A stretch of DNA of 64,000 bases from Verrucomicrobiales bacterium (lineage in GTDB: Bacteria; Verrucomicrobiota; Verrucomicrobiia; Verrucomicrobiales; V1-33), in NCBI GenBank assembly GCA_028293125.1, contig JAQGPJ010000058.1:1-64000 (forward strand), in the 5' to 3' direction. Shown piece after piece: positions 35,701 to 44,522 of the stretch. Position 1 is the stretch's first letter. Each line of letters starts with the position of its first letter. Both the position numbers and the translations under genes were made by a program. The notes beneath the pieces were generated by a model, which saw nothing but the letters and a program-made list of their open reading frames with translations, did not search any database and was not told the origin of the DNA.

Positions 35701-37689
35701 GCTGTTGTCGATGGTCCAAGCGATCTCATCTCCGTCGGCGCGGTCGATTTTGAAAATATAACCGCCGGTCACCGCCTCCCCCGTGGTGTCCTCGGGATCG
35801 ACCGATCCGATATCCAGCCGGCTGGAGCCGGACTTGATCTTTTCCGTCAGGATATAAATCCCGGAGTAGTCCCCGTAGTCAAGCTTGCCGCCGTTCTGGT
35901 TGAAAAACACCTCCACGGGCCGGGTGCGCGGAGCCCAGCGGCCCAGCCGGCGCGAGATCTCATAGGCCCAGGCATTGTGGATATAGGTGTCGTCAAAATA
36001 GTAGGGGCCGTTCAGCACCCAGTCGCTGTCGGATGGCAGATCCAGCAGCGGCATGTCCAAGTCCTCGTCCTTCTCCGTCCAGGTCTCCATGCCGTAGCTT
36101 TTCTTCTCAAAACCGGCGGAGGATGAGCCGCGCACCCGTGTGCCAGCCCGCGTGAAGACATCCGGAATGCCGGCTCCTGTGACCGGATCCGCCAGCCGGG
36201 TGACGCCATTCACCGGCTGAAAAAGGTGCAGCAGGGTGGTGGTGTAGTTGCTTGATCCACTGTCCACCGGCTGTCCGTCCCCATGGTCGTCCAGCACCAT
36301 CACCGGCAGGTTGGAGGTGAAGGACGAGGTGTTGCCGGTGGTGCCCGTCTCCAACTGCAGATATTCCGCGGTGAGGGTTCTGCCGCGCTGGGCTCCCTTG
36401 AAGACCGCCGCCCGCAGCAGCTTGGTGGAACTGATGGGGATGGGGCCGGTGTAAAGCGTGGAGGCCGCGGTCGGCTCCGGAATGCCGGCTCCCGGGGAGT
36501 TGGAGGGGTCGGCCAGGATATAACGGATCTCCAAGCCGGCCTCGCCCGGCGTCAGTGCCAGATCGAAGGCGGTGGTGAACGTGCCCGGCGGCCGCGAGGG
36601 CGTGACACCGACCGGCAGCTGCAGGGAGTTGACCCCGCCATTCGGCAGCCCCGGCGTGGCGGTGGCGAAATAGCCGGTCTCCCCCGTGCCCGGACTGGTC
36701 AGGACCGCCGCCAGCTGCGCGCTGATGAAGGCGTCGGAGCTGGTGGTAGTGGTGTTCATGCCCTCGATGGCCAGGACATTGGTGCCGGCCCTCAGCGCCG
36801 TGACCGCCACCGTCGGCAGCGGAAAATCCTCGAACCCCGCCACACCGTGGTTGGGGACCAGCGCGGTGGGGGAGATGGGGTCCGTAGTCGGCGCGCCTGA
36901 GGAATTGGCCATCCGCACGCCGTTCACCCAGGCGACGAAGCCATCGTCATAGTTCACCCGCAGGATCAGCGACTGCACCAGCGCGGGATCCGCCACCTGA
37001 AAGGGCACGCGGATGTAGCTGTGGTGTGCGGTGCCGGTCATGGGCGTTGGGGAGGAAAAGCCGAAATCCACATTGAGGTCGGGATTGGTCCCGTTGTTGA
37101 AATACCCCACGCCAAAGGTCCCGGAGGTCCAGCCGGCGTCATCAAAGCCGAAGGCGCGCCATTGGGGAATCAGGGAGGTGTCCGTAGGCACCATGGCCTT
37201 CAGGGGCGAGTTCCCCAGCACCCACGTCTCCTCCAGCACATTGGTGGAGAGCCCGTAGCTGGTATCCTCATACTGCGCCGGATAGGCCGGCGCCCACTCC
37301 GAGGCTTTCGAGTCATCAGGCCGGACCAGCGCCAAATACTCCCCACCAATGGCGAGGGAGAAATTGGTGTGCAGATTGCCCTTGTCGGGAGTCCGGTTCT
37401 TGCCGGAGGCAAAGACCACAATCTGACCGTTGGCCGGGATGGACACGGCGGGAAACGTCCACTTCCGCGGATTCGCCGCATCGTCCGTCAGGGACCATCC
37501 GGCGGCATCGGCGGGGGTGGCGGCAGTGTTTTTGATCTCGATCCAGTCCGAGCGGTCACCGTCCTCGTCGGCAATGCCCTTTTTGTTGCTGGCCATGAAC
37601 TCGGAGATCACCAGATCCGCCCGCGCGGCCAGCGGGCAGGCCAATGTCAGGACAGCGGGAAGAACACACCAGTGCTGGAGTGGAATCAT
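32764..37689 (-). CDS. Second giant secreted CotH-kinase / lamin-tail-domain protein
   Basis: From the ATG at 37689 this gives about 1,641 residues with a signal peptide (1-24, LACPLAARA). A first lamin-tail domain (about 25-130) is followed by a galactose-binding-like beta region (about 140-290), a chitobiase C-terminal-type domain and the CotH core. Three further lamin-tail modules and a DDPDGDGLGNLLEYAF end follow. The CotH core keeps YSGIYILTEKI and a canonical VWDFDRALG (about 766-774), unlike the first CotH gene. Upstream in-frame ATGs (37779, 37746) would place the signal peptide internally, so they are disfavoured. It is convergent with nothing; a long repeat element separates it from the GntR-ABC operon. 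Confidence 0.88.
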   Translation of the reverse strand: MIPLQHWCVLPAVLTLACPLAARADLVISEFMASNKKGIADEDGDRSDWIEIKNTAATPADAAGWSLTDDAANPRKWTFPAVSIPANGQIVVFASGKNRTPDKGNLHTNFSLAIGGEYLALVRPDDSKASEWAPAYPAQYEDTSYGLSTNVLEETWVLGNSPLKAMVPTDTSLIPQWRAFGFDDAGWTSGTFGVGYFNNGTNPDLNVDFGFSSPTPMTGTAHHSYIRVPFQVADPALVQSLILRVNYDDGFVAWVNGVRMANSSGAPTTDPISPTALVPNHGVAGFEDFPLPTVAVTALRAGTNVLAIEGMNTTTTSSDAFISAQLAAVLTSPGTGETGYFATATPGLPNGGVNSLQLPVGVTPSRPPGTFTTAFDLALTPGEAGLEIRYILADPSNSPGAGIPEPTAASTLYTGPIPISSTKLLRAAVFKGAQRGRTLTAEYLQLETGTTGNTSSFTSNLPVMVLDDHGDGQPVDSGSSNYTTTLLHLFQPVNGVTRLADPVTGAGIPDVFTRAGTRVRGSSSAGFEKKSYGMETWTEKDEDLDMPLLDLPSDSDWVLNGPYYFDDTYIHNAWAYEISRRLGRWAPRTRPVEVFFNQNGGKLDYGDYSGIYILTEKIKSGSSRLDIGSVDPEDTTGEAVTGGYIFKIDRADGDEIAWTIDNSAFGLGTFPNPESGQSLVVVEPDPDVDQPEQIDYLQNQAIKPFNDTLFRERAAKFATRQYRDLIDVGSFVDHHIVNSLAMNVDALRLSAFYFKERGGKISAGPVWDFDRALGSDDGRDSNPASWNSIEYFFDRDWWGGLFKDPQFVQDWVDRWWALRQPGQPLATDALRTLADQMGAEIGNAAGARDAARWSENTPSGGVYLNEITAMKTWLSSRVNFIDGRAPAPPATSTASGVLAAGTAVALTGAGTIRYTLDGSDPRPFGGAVPGTGTAYTGPVAINQSSLLTARRQSTFTPFPQGASSISWSAPLRRVYLVGEEFAAAGDLSVAAINYHPFPPTVAELAALPGIDDTDFEWLEIKNTGTRAVNLVDMGFPAGAPFDGAFKFGLRSLAAGQSVLLVKNRTAFELRYGTAASGLIAGEWVKGNLKDSGEAIQLLSRAGEAVISLTYSDQGGWPAAADGKGAALEYRGTAFGGAEQALPANWAASASLNGTPGGGSGGAASPVVVSELLAETATPFVDGIELHNISAGPVDISGWFLTDAVEYPTLDAVQKFRIPAGTVLPPDGYTVFTETSFNPNGPWNPAASPGGPGPNDFSLDGLHGGSVRLISRDAGGGLRVASQADYGPMRLNESQGLRADGSGLFEPSAVQTLLDTTSAARPYPGLGAANAAVRSGPVIVREIQRPATSGGGGADLSFIELLNPTDTVISLESWQLRGAVSRDFAASETIPAGGRLVVLPFAPADAEKLAAFRQHYQIGTAVPVSGPWTAAAPLGDGGEIRLLRAAPAPAGEPAYRPLTQEDRAAWRSGVDGWPDTTGNGLSLNRRIPAADGSLAANWAAQVPTPGDFATPPPSSYASWLTEHFPNGGPVSDDPDGDGLGNLLEYAFDTDPLIPGSASAMLPVLTTGADENGAPVLICTWRRPLNRSGVQWQLQQSPDLTQWTAVTDVAAGQEGGLEIRRATLPVTPGLRVFLRLQVTATPS

Positions 37690-37818
37690 GAAAATGGAGG
37701 GGGGTTTGGAAAGGCACCGGAGCCTTTGGAACCCGCAGGGTGACATAAATGTCACCTGAAGGTCAATTCCTTCCTTCATGTGGCCGTAATCATAGGAGGA
37801 TCCTCGATAGTGAGAAGA

Positions 37819-38081
37819 GGTTAAAGGGTTCAGGATTCAGAGTTCAGGAGAAAGGCTGCAGGATGGACGGAGTGGACAGTCCGGGCACCGGTGTCTGCTG
37901 AGGCTTTGGCTTCCCAGCCGCAAAGGAGCATGCCAGCTTGGAGTATCAGTCTCCCCGGACATACTGGAGAAAGCATAAGAGCTTTAGGTTTTGGAAGTGC
38001 GGAGCAGCGCAGTTCCTGTTCCTGAAAAAAGTTCAGTCCACTCTGTCCACTCAATCCATCCTGAACCCTTAACCCTTAACC
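37819..38081. repeat. Long inverted repeat element with 7- and 9-base units
   Basis: The left arm holds heptamers GGTTAAA, GGGTTCA, GGATTCA, GAGTTCA (37819-37846) and 9-mers GGATGGACG, GAGTGGACA (37861-37878). The right arm mirrors it with 9-mers AGTCCACTC, TGTCCACTC, AATCCATCC (38035-38061) and heptamers TGAACCC, TTAACCC, TTAACC (38062-38081). The arms pair imperfectly around a core of about 150 bases that includes GAAGTGCGGAGCA (37994-38006). It occupies the divergent gap between the second CotH gene and the GntR gene. Confidence 0.78.
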
Positions 38082-38106
38082 TTCCTTCCAAAAATTCTTG
38101 CCGAAC

Positions 38107-38127
38107 TGTATTACGTGTAGTAATACA
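38107..38127. promoter_or_regulatory. YtrA-type operator upstream of the GntR gene
   Basis: Perfect 8-base arms TGTATTAC (38107-38114) and GTAATACA (38120-38127) flank a 5-base spacer, ending 7 bases before the ATG at 38135. A -35-like TTGCCG (38098-38103) precedes it, and a weak -10 would overlap the right arm. The position, directly before a YtrA-subfamily regulator gene, fits autorepression of the regulator-ABC operon. Confidence 0.75.
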
Positions 38128-38134
38128 CAAATCA

Positions 38135-38515
38135 ATGAATCTCTTCGCCATCGACCTGAAGGCCGGGGCGCCGATTTACGAGCAGGTGCTCTATGCGGCG
38201 CGGAAGGCCATTCTGTCGGGTGAGCTGAAGCCGGGTGACCCGTTCCCCAGTGTGCGGGAGATCGCGTCGCATCTGCGGATCAACCCCAACACCGTGCAGA
38301 AGGCGTTGACCGCCCTCAAAACCGAGGGGCTGGTGGAGACGGTGCCGGGCATCGGCAACCGGGTCTGCGAATCTCCCGAGCCCCGCGCCGCCGAGCGCGC
38401 CGCGCTGCTGAACGGCGACTTGGAGGTCCTGGTGCTGCGGGCCCGGCAGCTGCGCCTGGACCTGACCGATCTGGAGGCCGCGCTGCGGGAGCAGTGGTCG
38501 CGCCTGGGCGGCTGA
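38135..38515 (+). CDS. GntR-family regulator, YtrA subfamily
   Basis: The 126-residue protein has the winged helix-turn-helix of GntR regulators (residues 1-75): APIYEQVLYAARKAILSGEL, KPGDPFPSVREIASHLRINP and NTVQKALTALKTEGLVETVP. The short C-terminal helical tail (about 45 residues) fits the YtrA subfamily, whose genes usually precede ABC transporter genes and repress them until a signal appears. A perfect dyad lies just before its start. The ABC ATPase begins 134 bases downstream on the same strand. The start at 38135 is chosen because the upstream frame lacks domain sequence and crosses the repeat element. Confidence 0.9.
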   Translation: MNLFAIDLKAGAPIYEQVLYAARKAILSGELKPGDPFPSVREIASHLRINPNTVQKALTALKTEGLVETVPGIGNRVCESPEPRAAERAALLNGDLEVLVLRARQLRLDLTDLEAALREQWSRLGG

Positions 38516-38649
38516 GATCTCCTTCCCACTCTCCCTTCCCTCACCTTCTCCCGCACTCCTTCGTTCCCGCTTCCTCCCACATCCTCTCATCTCTCCTCCC
38601 CAAGCCTTTCGCATCCCCAAACCAAACCAACCCGCCCTGCCCCGCCGCC

Positions 38650-39609
38650 ATGTCCATCGAATTTGATGCCCTGACTAAAAGCTACCGTAAAGGGCGGACC
38701 GCCCTGCACCCCCTGACTTTGGCTATTCCCCCCGGCTGCGCCGTGGCCCTGCTGGGGCGCAACGGCGCCGGCAAGACCACTGCCATCCAGCTGCTGCTGG
38801 ATCTGCTGCCGGCCACCGGCGGCGCGGCCCGGATTTTCGGGGTCCCATCCATCAGCCTGAAGCCGGAGCACCGTCAGAAAATCGGTTATGTCAGCGAAAA
38901 CCAGCACCTGCCGGACTGGCTGCGGGTGGAGGAGTTCCTGCGTTTTCTGAAGCCGATGTATCCCCGGTGGGATGACGCCCTGACGGCCCGGCTGCTGAAA
39001 ATGTTCGCCCTGCCGATGGACCGGAAACTGAGCGCCCTCTCGCGGGGTCAGCGCATGAAGGCCGCCGTGCTGGGTGCCCTCTGCTACCGCCCGGAGGTGC
39101 TGGTCATGGACGAGCCTTTCAGCGGCTTGGACACCTTGGTGCGGGAGGAGCTGCTGGATGCCCTGGTCGATTTTCTGAGCGGAGGCCAGTGCACCATGCT
39201 GCTGTCCAGCCACGACCTGAACGAAGTCGAGCGCCTCGCCGACACCATCGCCATTCTGGAGGAGGGCCGGCTGGGCGTGCATGGACCCGTGGACGAACTG
39301 CTCTCCCGGGCCCGTGAGGTCAGCTTCCTGACCGGCACCGCCCTGCCGGCCAGCCCCCCGCCCGCTGACTGGTGGAACATCTCCAGCCGCAGCGGCGGCG
39401 TGACCTTCACGGCGCGGGACGGAGCCGATGAGGCCGCCCTGACCGCCGCCATCCGCCAGTACTGGCCGGATGCCCATTCCCTCTCCCTCCGCGCTCCCGG
39501 CCTGACCCGGTTCTATGTGGACTGCCTGCGCCGGTTGGAGGCAGGGGGCGGCCCCCTTGGTCATTCCACGTCCAACTCCACCTCCCAACCCCGGGATACC
39601 GCCGCATGA
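38650..39609 (+). CDS. ABC transporter ATPase of the GntR-linked system
   Basis: The 319-residue protein has the Walker A loop GRNGAGKTT (about residues 36-44), signature LSRGQ (130-134) and Walker B LVMDEP (151-156) with the D-loop SGLD. It resembles YtrB/CcmA-type exporter ATPases. Its last codon overlaps the start of the first permease by 4 bases (ATGA), indicating translational coupling. Together with the two tandem permeases it should form an export or flux-sensing complex; YtrBC-type systems respond to cell-envelope stress in Firmicutes, which is only an analogy here. The C-terminal 90 residues are family-typical variable sequence. Confidence 0.92.
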   Translation: MSIEFDALTKSYRKGRTALHPLTLAIPPGCAVALLGRNGAGKTTAIQLLLDLLPATGGAARIFGVPSISLKPEHRQKIGYVSENQHLPDWLRVEEFLRFLKPMYPRWDDALTARLLKMFALPMDRKLSALSRGQRMKAAVLGALCYRPEVLVMDEPFSGLDTLVREELLDALVDFLSGGQCTMLLSSHDLNEVERLADTIAILEEGRLGVHGPVDELLSRAREVSFLTGTALPASPPPADWWNISSRSGGVTFTARDGADEAALTAAIRQYWPDAHSLSLRAPGLTRFYVDCLRRLEAGGGPLGHSTSNSTSQPRDTAA

Positions 39610-41900
39610 AACTCCATCTTCACTGGCTCCGGTTTGACCTCCACCGCTTCCGTCTGCTGCTCGGCGTGTGGACATTGCTGGTGGCGGCCTATGCCGTTTT
39701 CCTGGGCTGGGTGCATCTCCGCTTCCTGACCATCAGTCAGGCTGTCATGGACCGCAGCCTGTATATCGCCATCCTGCTAGGGCTGGTGGAGCTTTGTTTT
39801 CTTTTCACCCTTTTCAATGCCGATCCCGCCAAGGGCCCGCGGCACTTCTGGAAAACCCGACCGCCTTCCGGCGTGGCGGTAGCGGGTTCAAAACTGGTGC
39901 TGGCACTCGTGTTCTTCGTGGCACTGCCGTTGCTGGCGTGGTGGGCGGTAAATGCGCTTTGTGTCCTACCGCAATACGCTGTTACCCAATCCCCCACCGG
40001 TGTGTCGTGGACGGTCTTTCTGTTCTGGGCACAGTCGTTGGTTGTCAGCGCTTTCGCTTTGGCCGCCGCCAGATCGGCCAACAAAATGGAGTTTCATCTG
40101 CACCTGCTGGTCTGCACCGGCGTTGTGGCGTGCGGAGTCTGGACCCTGCAGGAAATCTGGGTCTGGGTGGTGCGGGAAATCTGGAGCGCGTTCTCGGTTT
40201 CACCGGTGGACCTGCGGCTGGCGCGCTGGCTCGGAAATGGTTTTGTCACCCTGCCCATGGCGGTCCTGACCCTTGCTGCAGCTTGCCTGTATCTGCTGCA
40301 GGTGCGCCGCCGCCGGCTGCCCCACGGACAAGGGCTGGCCTCCCTCATGCTGCTGCCGACGGGCGCCATGCTCTTCGCCGCAGCCATCTTTGACACGGAC
40401 AGCCGAACAGCAGAGCTCCCGATCCGCGATGAACTCCCGCCCCTTCCTGATCCAGCGACCGCCATAAAAATCCGGGTTACGGAAATGCCTCTCCACACTG
40501 GGGACTTCAGGGAGGTGGAATATCCGCCACGCTCCTACTCAGCCTTTGATTCCTTCAATCTTTTCCGACCACCTCCCAGACAAATGCGGTTCTCCACTGT
40601 CTTGAAAGTGGAGGGCCTGCCGCCCGGCGTGCGGGTCAGCGCCCGGTGGCTGGACCTGCGGCTCACCGCGCCCGACGGCACTGTGATCCGTGGGGAGCCC
40701 CGCAGTGGCAAGCTCGGGTCTGGAGGAATTCATCAGGACAATCCTGACAATCTTTTCCCTTGGTCGGTGAATTTTCCAAAGCGGGAACTTGAGGCTTGGT
40801 CCACCGTTCCCTGTACCGGCTCCGGCACTCTCCGTCTGACTCTGTATGCCTGGAAAAATCAACTGCTTCCTCTGCCGGATGGCCAACGGCGCTCCGGTCC
40901 GTGGGGACCTTTGGTAATGCGCCGGACGCGGGAGGATTTGCTTAACCTCAAGGAGAGGGCGGAATGGATTAACTCGCCCTCCGCGCTGGAAGACGCTGTT
41001 CTGAACTCTGTTCCTGACGCCATGTGGTTTTTCGATTTAAGTTCATTCAACTCCGGATATCCCCCGATCAATTCCCTTGGCGATTCATCCGCCACCTTTG
41101 AGGCGGTCAAAGGGAGGGATAACATCCCCATCAAAATGGCCTTGGGACGCAAATCGTTCCCCACAGGATTTCTGATCCGGCACGAGCTTCTGACCGGGGC
41201 CGCTTTTATCAAAAGCAAAAAAATCAATCCCACGAAAGAGCCGGATAATCTCTATGTTTTTGAGGATTGGGGTTTGCTTAAAGCGGTTTACACTGGTCGC
41301 ACCCTTCCGGATGGCTGGCAGCTGAGGATCGGATCCAGCGAGCCTTATGCCGCCGTGGATGTTCCGGTCACTCTCAACGATGTGGTTCCATGGACCGGCC
41401 GCGGTACTGGCCCAGCCCTTCTGAAAGCGCTTTCCACCGTTCATCTTCGGAAAAATACCTCCCAAGGGAGCGTCCGCAGTGACCTGCGCCACGCCTACGG
41501 GCTGATCTCCAGCATGCCCAACATCCGGGGGGAGGGTGGTCACCTCCGAGAATGGCATCAGGCGGTCACCATGTGGCAGGGTATTCTCGATGAGGCTGAC
41601 CACGGGGACCTTCCGGTGCTGCTCGAATTGATCCAAGAGAAAAACTATTTCACTTCTTATGACGAATTTGGAATCACCCAAAATTCCCTGTCACCCACGG
41701 AGAGTATCGAATTTCCAACACACCCCTTCCATCTCCTGATAAAACGGACCGCCGCTCTGCTTCAGCCCGCCGATATGGCGGGCATCCCGGCCGATTCACA
41801 CACGGCGTGGGTTCTCCGCGGTTACATGGGGTCCTCTACGAAGCCGGAACCGGTGGCGACTCCAACGCCCATGCCGTCCGCCGGCGGTGAGGCACAGTGA
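39606..41900 (+). CDS. ABC permease-like membrane protein, first tandem copy
   Basis: The 764-residue protein begins MKLHLHWLRFDLHRFRLLLG and contains about six transmembrane helices in the first 240 residues (for example around 14-40, 52-70 and 95-120). A very large extracytoplasmic region with beta-rich sequence follows to the end. The start is fused to the ATPase stop (ATGA overlap). A paralogue starts 126 bases downstream. The two share near-identical first 120 residues with long runs of identical DNA, while the soluble C-terminal parts are diverged and differ in length. It is likely a permease subunit whose substrate is unknown, perhaps with an antibiotic- or peptide-sensing outer domain. 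Confidence 0.83.
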   Translation: MKLHLHWLRFDLHRFRLLLGVWTLLVAAYAVFLGWVHLRFLTISQAVMDRSLYIAILLGLVELCFLFTLFNADPAKGPRHFWKTRPPSGVAVAGSKLVLALVFFVALPLLAWWAVNALCVLPQYAVTQSPTGVSWTVFLFWAQSLVVSAFALAAARSANKMEFHLHLLVCTGVVACGVWTLQEIWVWVVREIWSAFSVSPVDLRLARWLGNGFVTLPMAVLTLAAACLYLLQVRRRRLPHGQGLASLMLLPTGAMLFAAAIFDTDSRTAELPIRDELPPLPDPATAIKIRVTEMPLHTGDFREVEYPPRSYSAFDSFNLFRPPPRQMRFSTVLKVEGLPPGVRVSARWLDLRLTAPDGTVIRGEPRSGKLGSGGIHQDNPDNLFPWSVNFPKRELEAWSTVPCTGSGTLRLTLYAWKNQLLPLPDGQRRSGPWGPLVMRRTREDLLNLKERAEWINSPSALEDAVLNSVPDAMWFFDLSSFNSGYPPINSLGDSSATFEAVKGRDNIPIKMALGRKSFPTGFLIRHELLTGAAFIKSKKINPTKEPDNLYVFEDWGLLKAVYTGRTLPDGWQLRIGSSEPYAAVDVPVTLNDVVPWTGRGTGPALLKALSTVHLRKNTSQGSVRSDLRHAYGLISSMPNIRGEGGHLREWHQAVTMWQGILDEADHGDLPVLLELIQEKNYFTSYDEFGITQNSLSPTESIEFPTHPFHLLIKRTAALLQPADMAGIPADSHTAWVLRGYMGSSTKPEPVATPTPMPSAGGEAQ

Positions 41901-42026
41901 CACCGGATCACTCCAATCATTCCATCACATTAGGAAAGGCACCAGCATTTCGCCAAACCATACCCTTTCCAAAACTGGCCGGACTCCGCCTGCCATCCAA
42001 ACTATCGCCTCCATGTCCCCGCCTGT

Positions 42027-44144
42027 ATGAAACTCCATCTTCATTGGCTCCGGTTCGATCTCCGCCGCTTCCGCCTCATCCTCGGCGTGTGGACGCTGCT
42101 GGTAACCAGCTATGCCGTTTTTCTGGGCTGGGTGCATCTCCGCTTCCTGACCATCAGTCAGGATGTCATGGACCGCAGTCTTTACATCCCCATCCTGCTC
42201 GGGTTGGTGGAGCTGGGCTTTCTTTTTGCCCTTTTCAATGCCGACCCCGCCAAGGGACCGCGGCACTTCTGGAAAACCCGTCCGCCCTCCGGCGTGGCGG
42301 TGGCGGGTTCAAAACTGGTGCTGGCGCTCACATTCTTTGTGGCGCTGCCGGTGCTGGCGTGGTGGGCGGTGAATGCCTTCTGTGTCCTTCAGGAATACGC
42401 TGTTGTCCAGTCCTCCACCGGCCTGTCTTGGACAGCTTTCCTGTTCTGGATCCAGTCTTTGACGGTCAGCGCTTTCACGCTGGCCGCTGCCCGGCCGGAA
42501 AGCAAAAGGGATTTTTACCTGCATCTGGCCGCCTCCATCGCCACTGTGGCGGCCGGGGTATGGGCTCTGCGGGAAATCTGGGACACCCTAGCCTCGAAGT
42601 CCATGGATCCGGCGCTGGAGCGCTGGCTTCGGAACGGGTTTTTCTCGCCGCTGATGGCGGTCCTCTCCCTGGCGGCGGCCATTGGTTATCTGCTGCTGGT
42701 GCGCCGGCGGCGGCTGCCTCCGGGACGCGGGCTTGCCTGGGTGCTGCTGATGCCTGCCGGGATCCTGCTCACGGCGTCGGCCGCTTGGCGGGCACCGGCG
42801 GTCAGTCCGCGTGATGAGGCCCTGCCGCCCGCCGATCCTGCCATGGCTGGAAAAATTCGAATCACTGAACGGTTTCCCTCCGTGGGGAGCTTTGATGACA
42901 TGGGACCTTATGACGGCGGCACCTGGGATCCTTACCATATTGCCTGGCCATCCTCGGAAAGGATCTGGTTTTACGCGACCCTGAAAGTGGAGGGCCTGCC
43001 GTCCGGCGCCAAAGTAAGCGCCCGCTGGCTGAATCTGCGGCTGACCGCGCCCGACGGCACGGTCCTTCAGGCAGATACTCAATCATATCCTCCTCCGCCG
43101 TACGGGACCATGCCACAGAATCCAGCCGCGCTGAGGACTTATGGGACGCCTTTCGCCAGCGGGAAACTCCGTCCTTACGATCTCACGCGCTGCACCGCCA
43201 GCGGCACCCTCAGGCTGACTTTGTATTCCTGGCAGGAAGGCATTCTTCCTTATCCGGATGACCGGATTAATGCCAGCCCGCTGGGCCCTGTGCTGATTGA
43301 TGCCCAACGGGGTGAATGGGAAAATCAAAGCACTGGGAAAAAGCTCATCCAACTCTCCAATGTGAACTTCTTTGACACCGGTTACCCGCACCTGTGGAGA
43401 ATGAGTCTGACTTGGGACACGGGGGAGCTGCCACTTGAGGTTTATGTCAGCAACGATGTGTTCTCCGGAGGATTTCTGGTCCGCCATGGGAGGATTGAGG
43501 GTTCAGCATGGATTCAACATTCTACGGCTGCGGTCAGCATGGCCGGCCCGCCGCTTCCTGACGGCTGCCATTTTAAAATCGGCGCGTGCAATCCTGTGGG
43601 CACGCTGGATGTGTCCGTCACGCTTCCTGGAGTCATTCCATGGACGGGGCAAAGCACGGCAGCGGACCTTGTGAGAATGCTCGCCGGCATCCATCCGGAT
43701 GAAAAGGCATCCGTCGATGAGGCACGCAGTGATCTCCGGTATGCCCTCAATCTGATTTACCACATCGAGCGGGGGCGGAACCGCCAAGCCACCGCTGAGG
43801 AGCAGCTGCTCAAAAGCGTGGTATTGTGGAGGGATATTCTGGGACAGGTTTCCCATACGAATCTGCCTGCGCTCATTGATCTTATCAGGGACAATGCCGT
43901 GTATGATACTTTGGCTGAAAACCGTAACAGGGGTTTCAAAAACCCTCCATTCATCCTTCAAATCCACGACCATTTGAGAAAACGGGCCGCCGAACTCCTC
44001 CAGCCCGCTGACATGCCGGGCATCCTGGCCGATCCCGATCTCACGGCAAAACTCCTCCCCTTTCTGCCAGCCTCAGCTGTGCCGGAAACGATCGCCCCTC
44101 AGGGTTCTCCAACGGGTTCCGAAGATCAAAAACCGGACCGCTGA
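42027..44144 (+). CDS. ABC permease-like membrane protein, second tandem copy
   Basis: The 705-residue protein begins MKLHLHWLRFDLRRFRLILG and is a paralogue of the preceding gene. Up to about residue 125 the two differ at only scattered positions, with shared FLGWVHLRFLTISQ and GPRHFWKTRPPSGVAVAGSK. Later the identity falls, but the ELRxDLR-like and AELLQPADMPGI blocks of the C-terminal domain are recognisable in both. The same helix pattern is seen. Together the copies could form a heterodimeric permease with the upstream ATPase. The mosaic identity suggests duplication followed by gene conversion of the membrane part or strong purifying selection there. Confidence 0.83.
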   Translation: MKLHLHWLRFDLRRFRLILGVWTLLVTSYAVFLGWVHLRFLTISQDVMDRSLYIPILLGLVELGFLFALFNADPAKGPRHFWKTRPPSGVAVAGSKLVLALTFFVALPVLAWWAVNAFCVLQEYAVVQSSTGLSWTAFLFWIQSLTVSAFTLAAARPESKRDFYLHLAASIATVAAGVWALREIWDTLASKSMDPALERWLRNGFFSPLMAVLSLAAAIGYLLLVRRRRLPPGRGLAWVLLMPAGILLTASAAWRAPAVSPRDEALPPADPAMAGKIRITERFPSVGSFDDMGPYDGGTWDPYHIAWPSSERIWFYATLKVEGLPSGAKVSARWLNLRLTAPDGTVLQADTQSYPPPPYGTMPQNPAALRTYGTPFASGKLRPYDLTRCTASGTLRLTLYSWQEGILPYPDDRINASPLGPVLIDAQRGEWENQSTGKKLIQLSNVNFFDTGYPHLWRMSLTWDTGELPLEVYVSNDVFSGGFLVRHGRIEGSAWIQHSTAAVSMAGPPLPDGCHFKIGACNPVGTLDVSVTLPGVIPWTGQSTAADLVRMLAGIHPDEKASVDEARSDLRYALNLIYHIERGRNRQATAEEQLLKSVVLWRDILGQVSHTNLPALIDLIRDNAVYDTLAENRNRGFKNPPFILQIHDHLRKRAAELLQPADMPGILADPDLTAKLLPFLPASAVPETIAPQGSPTGSEDQKPDR

Positions 44145-44522
44145 AGCTTTCCAAAAGTCGGCTGGCGCAGGCTTGGACGCGCTGCTCGGACCGGTGGATT
44201 TGAAGAGGTGAAATCCAATTTTTCCGGCTGAAGCCGGATCAAAGTGTTCACGCGGATGGAACTCCAGACGGAAAATGCAAATTTTTCTCACCCGGACCGA
44301 TAAATTCCAGACAATTCCGCCCCCGCCCCCGCTTTTAAGGCGCAGCCACTCTGTTTCATCGCCAAAACCGGGCAAACCAGACGCAATCCGACGCCAATTT
44401 TCAGGCTGGAAATTGTTCCGCATTCCTTTAGGAGTTGCTCCTTCGAGCCCCGCATGCAGCGGTGTGCTTTTTCCTCACCGTGCCAAACCAAATCCCTTGA
44501 AGAAATTCATACTGACCCGCCC
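44145..44522. other. Gap before the desaturase gene
   Basis: No gene is recognised in this 378-base stretch. It holds one short hairpin: TCCGGCT and AGCCGGA (44223-44238) with a 2-base loop, not followed by a T run, so it is not a convincing terminator. The promoter of the fatty acid desaturase gene should lie here, but no clear -35/-10 pair was found. Confidence 0.35.

Noticed and set aside
44223-44238. Terminator after the second permease.
   Set aside because: The TCCGGCT/AGCCGGA stem is not followed by a T run on either strand.
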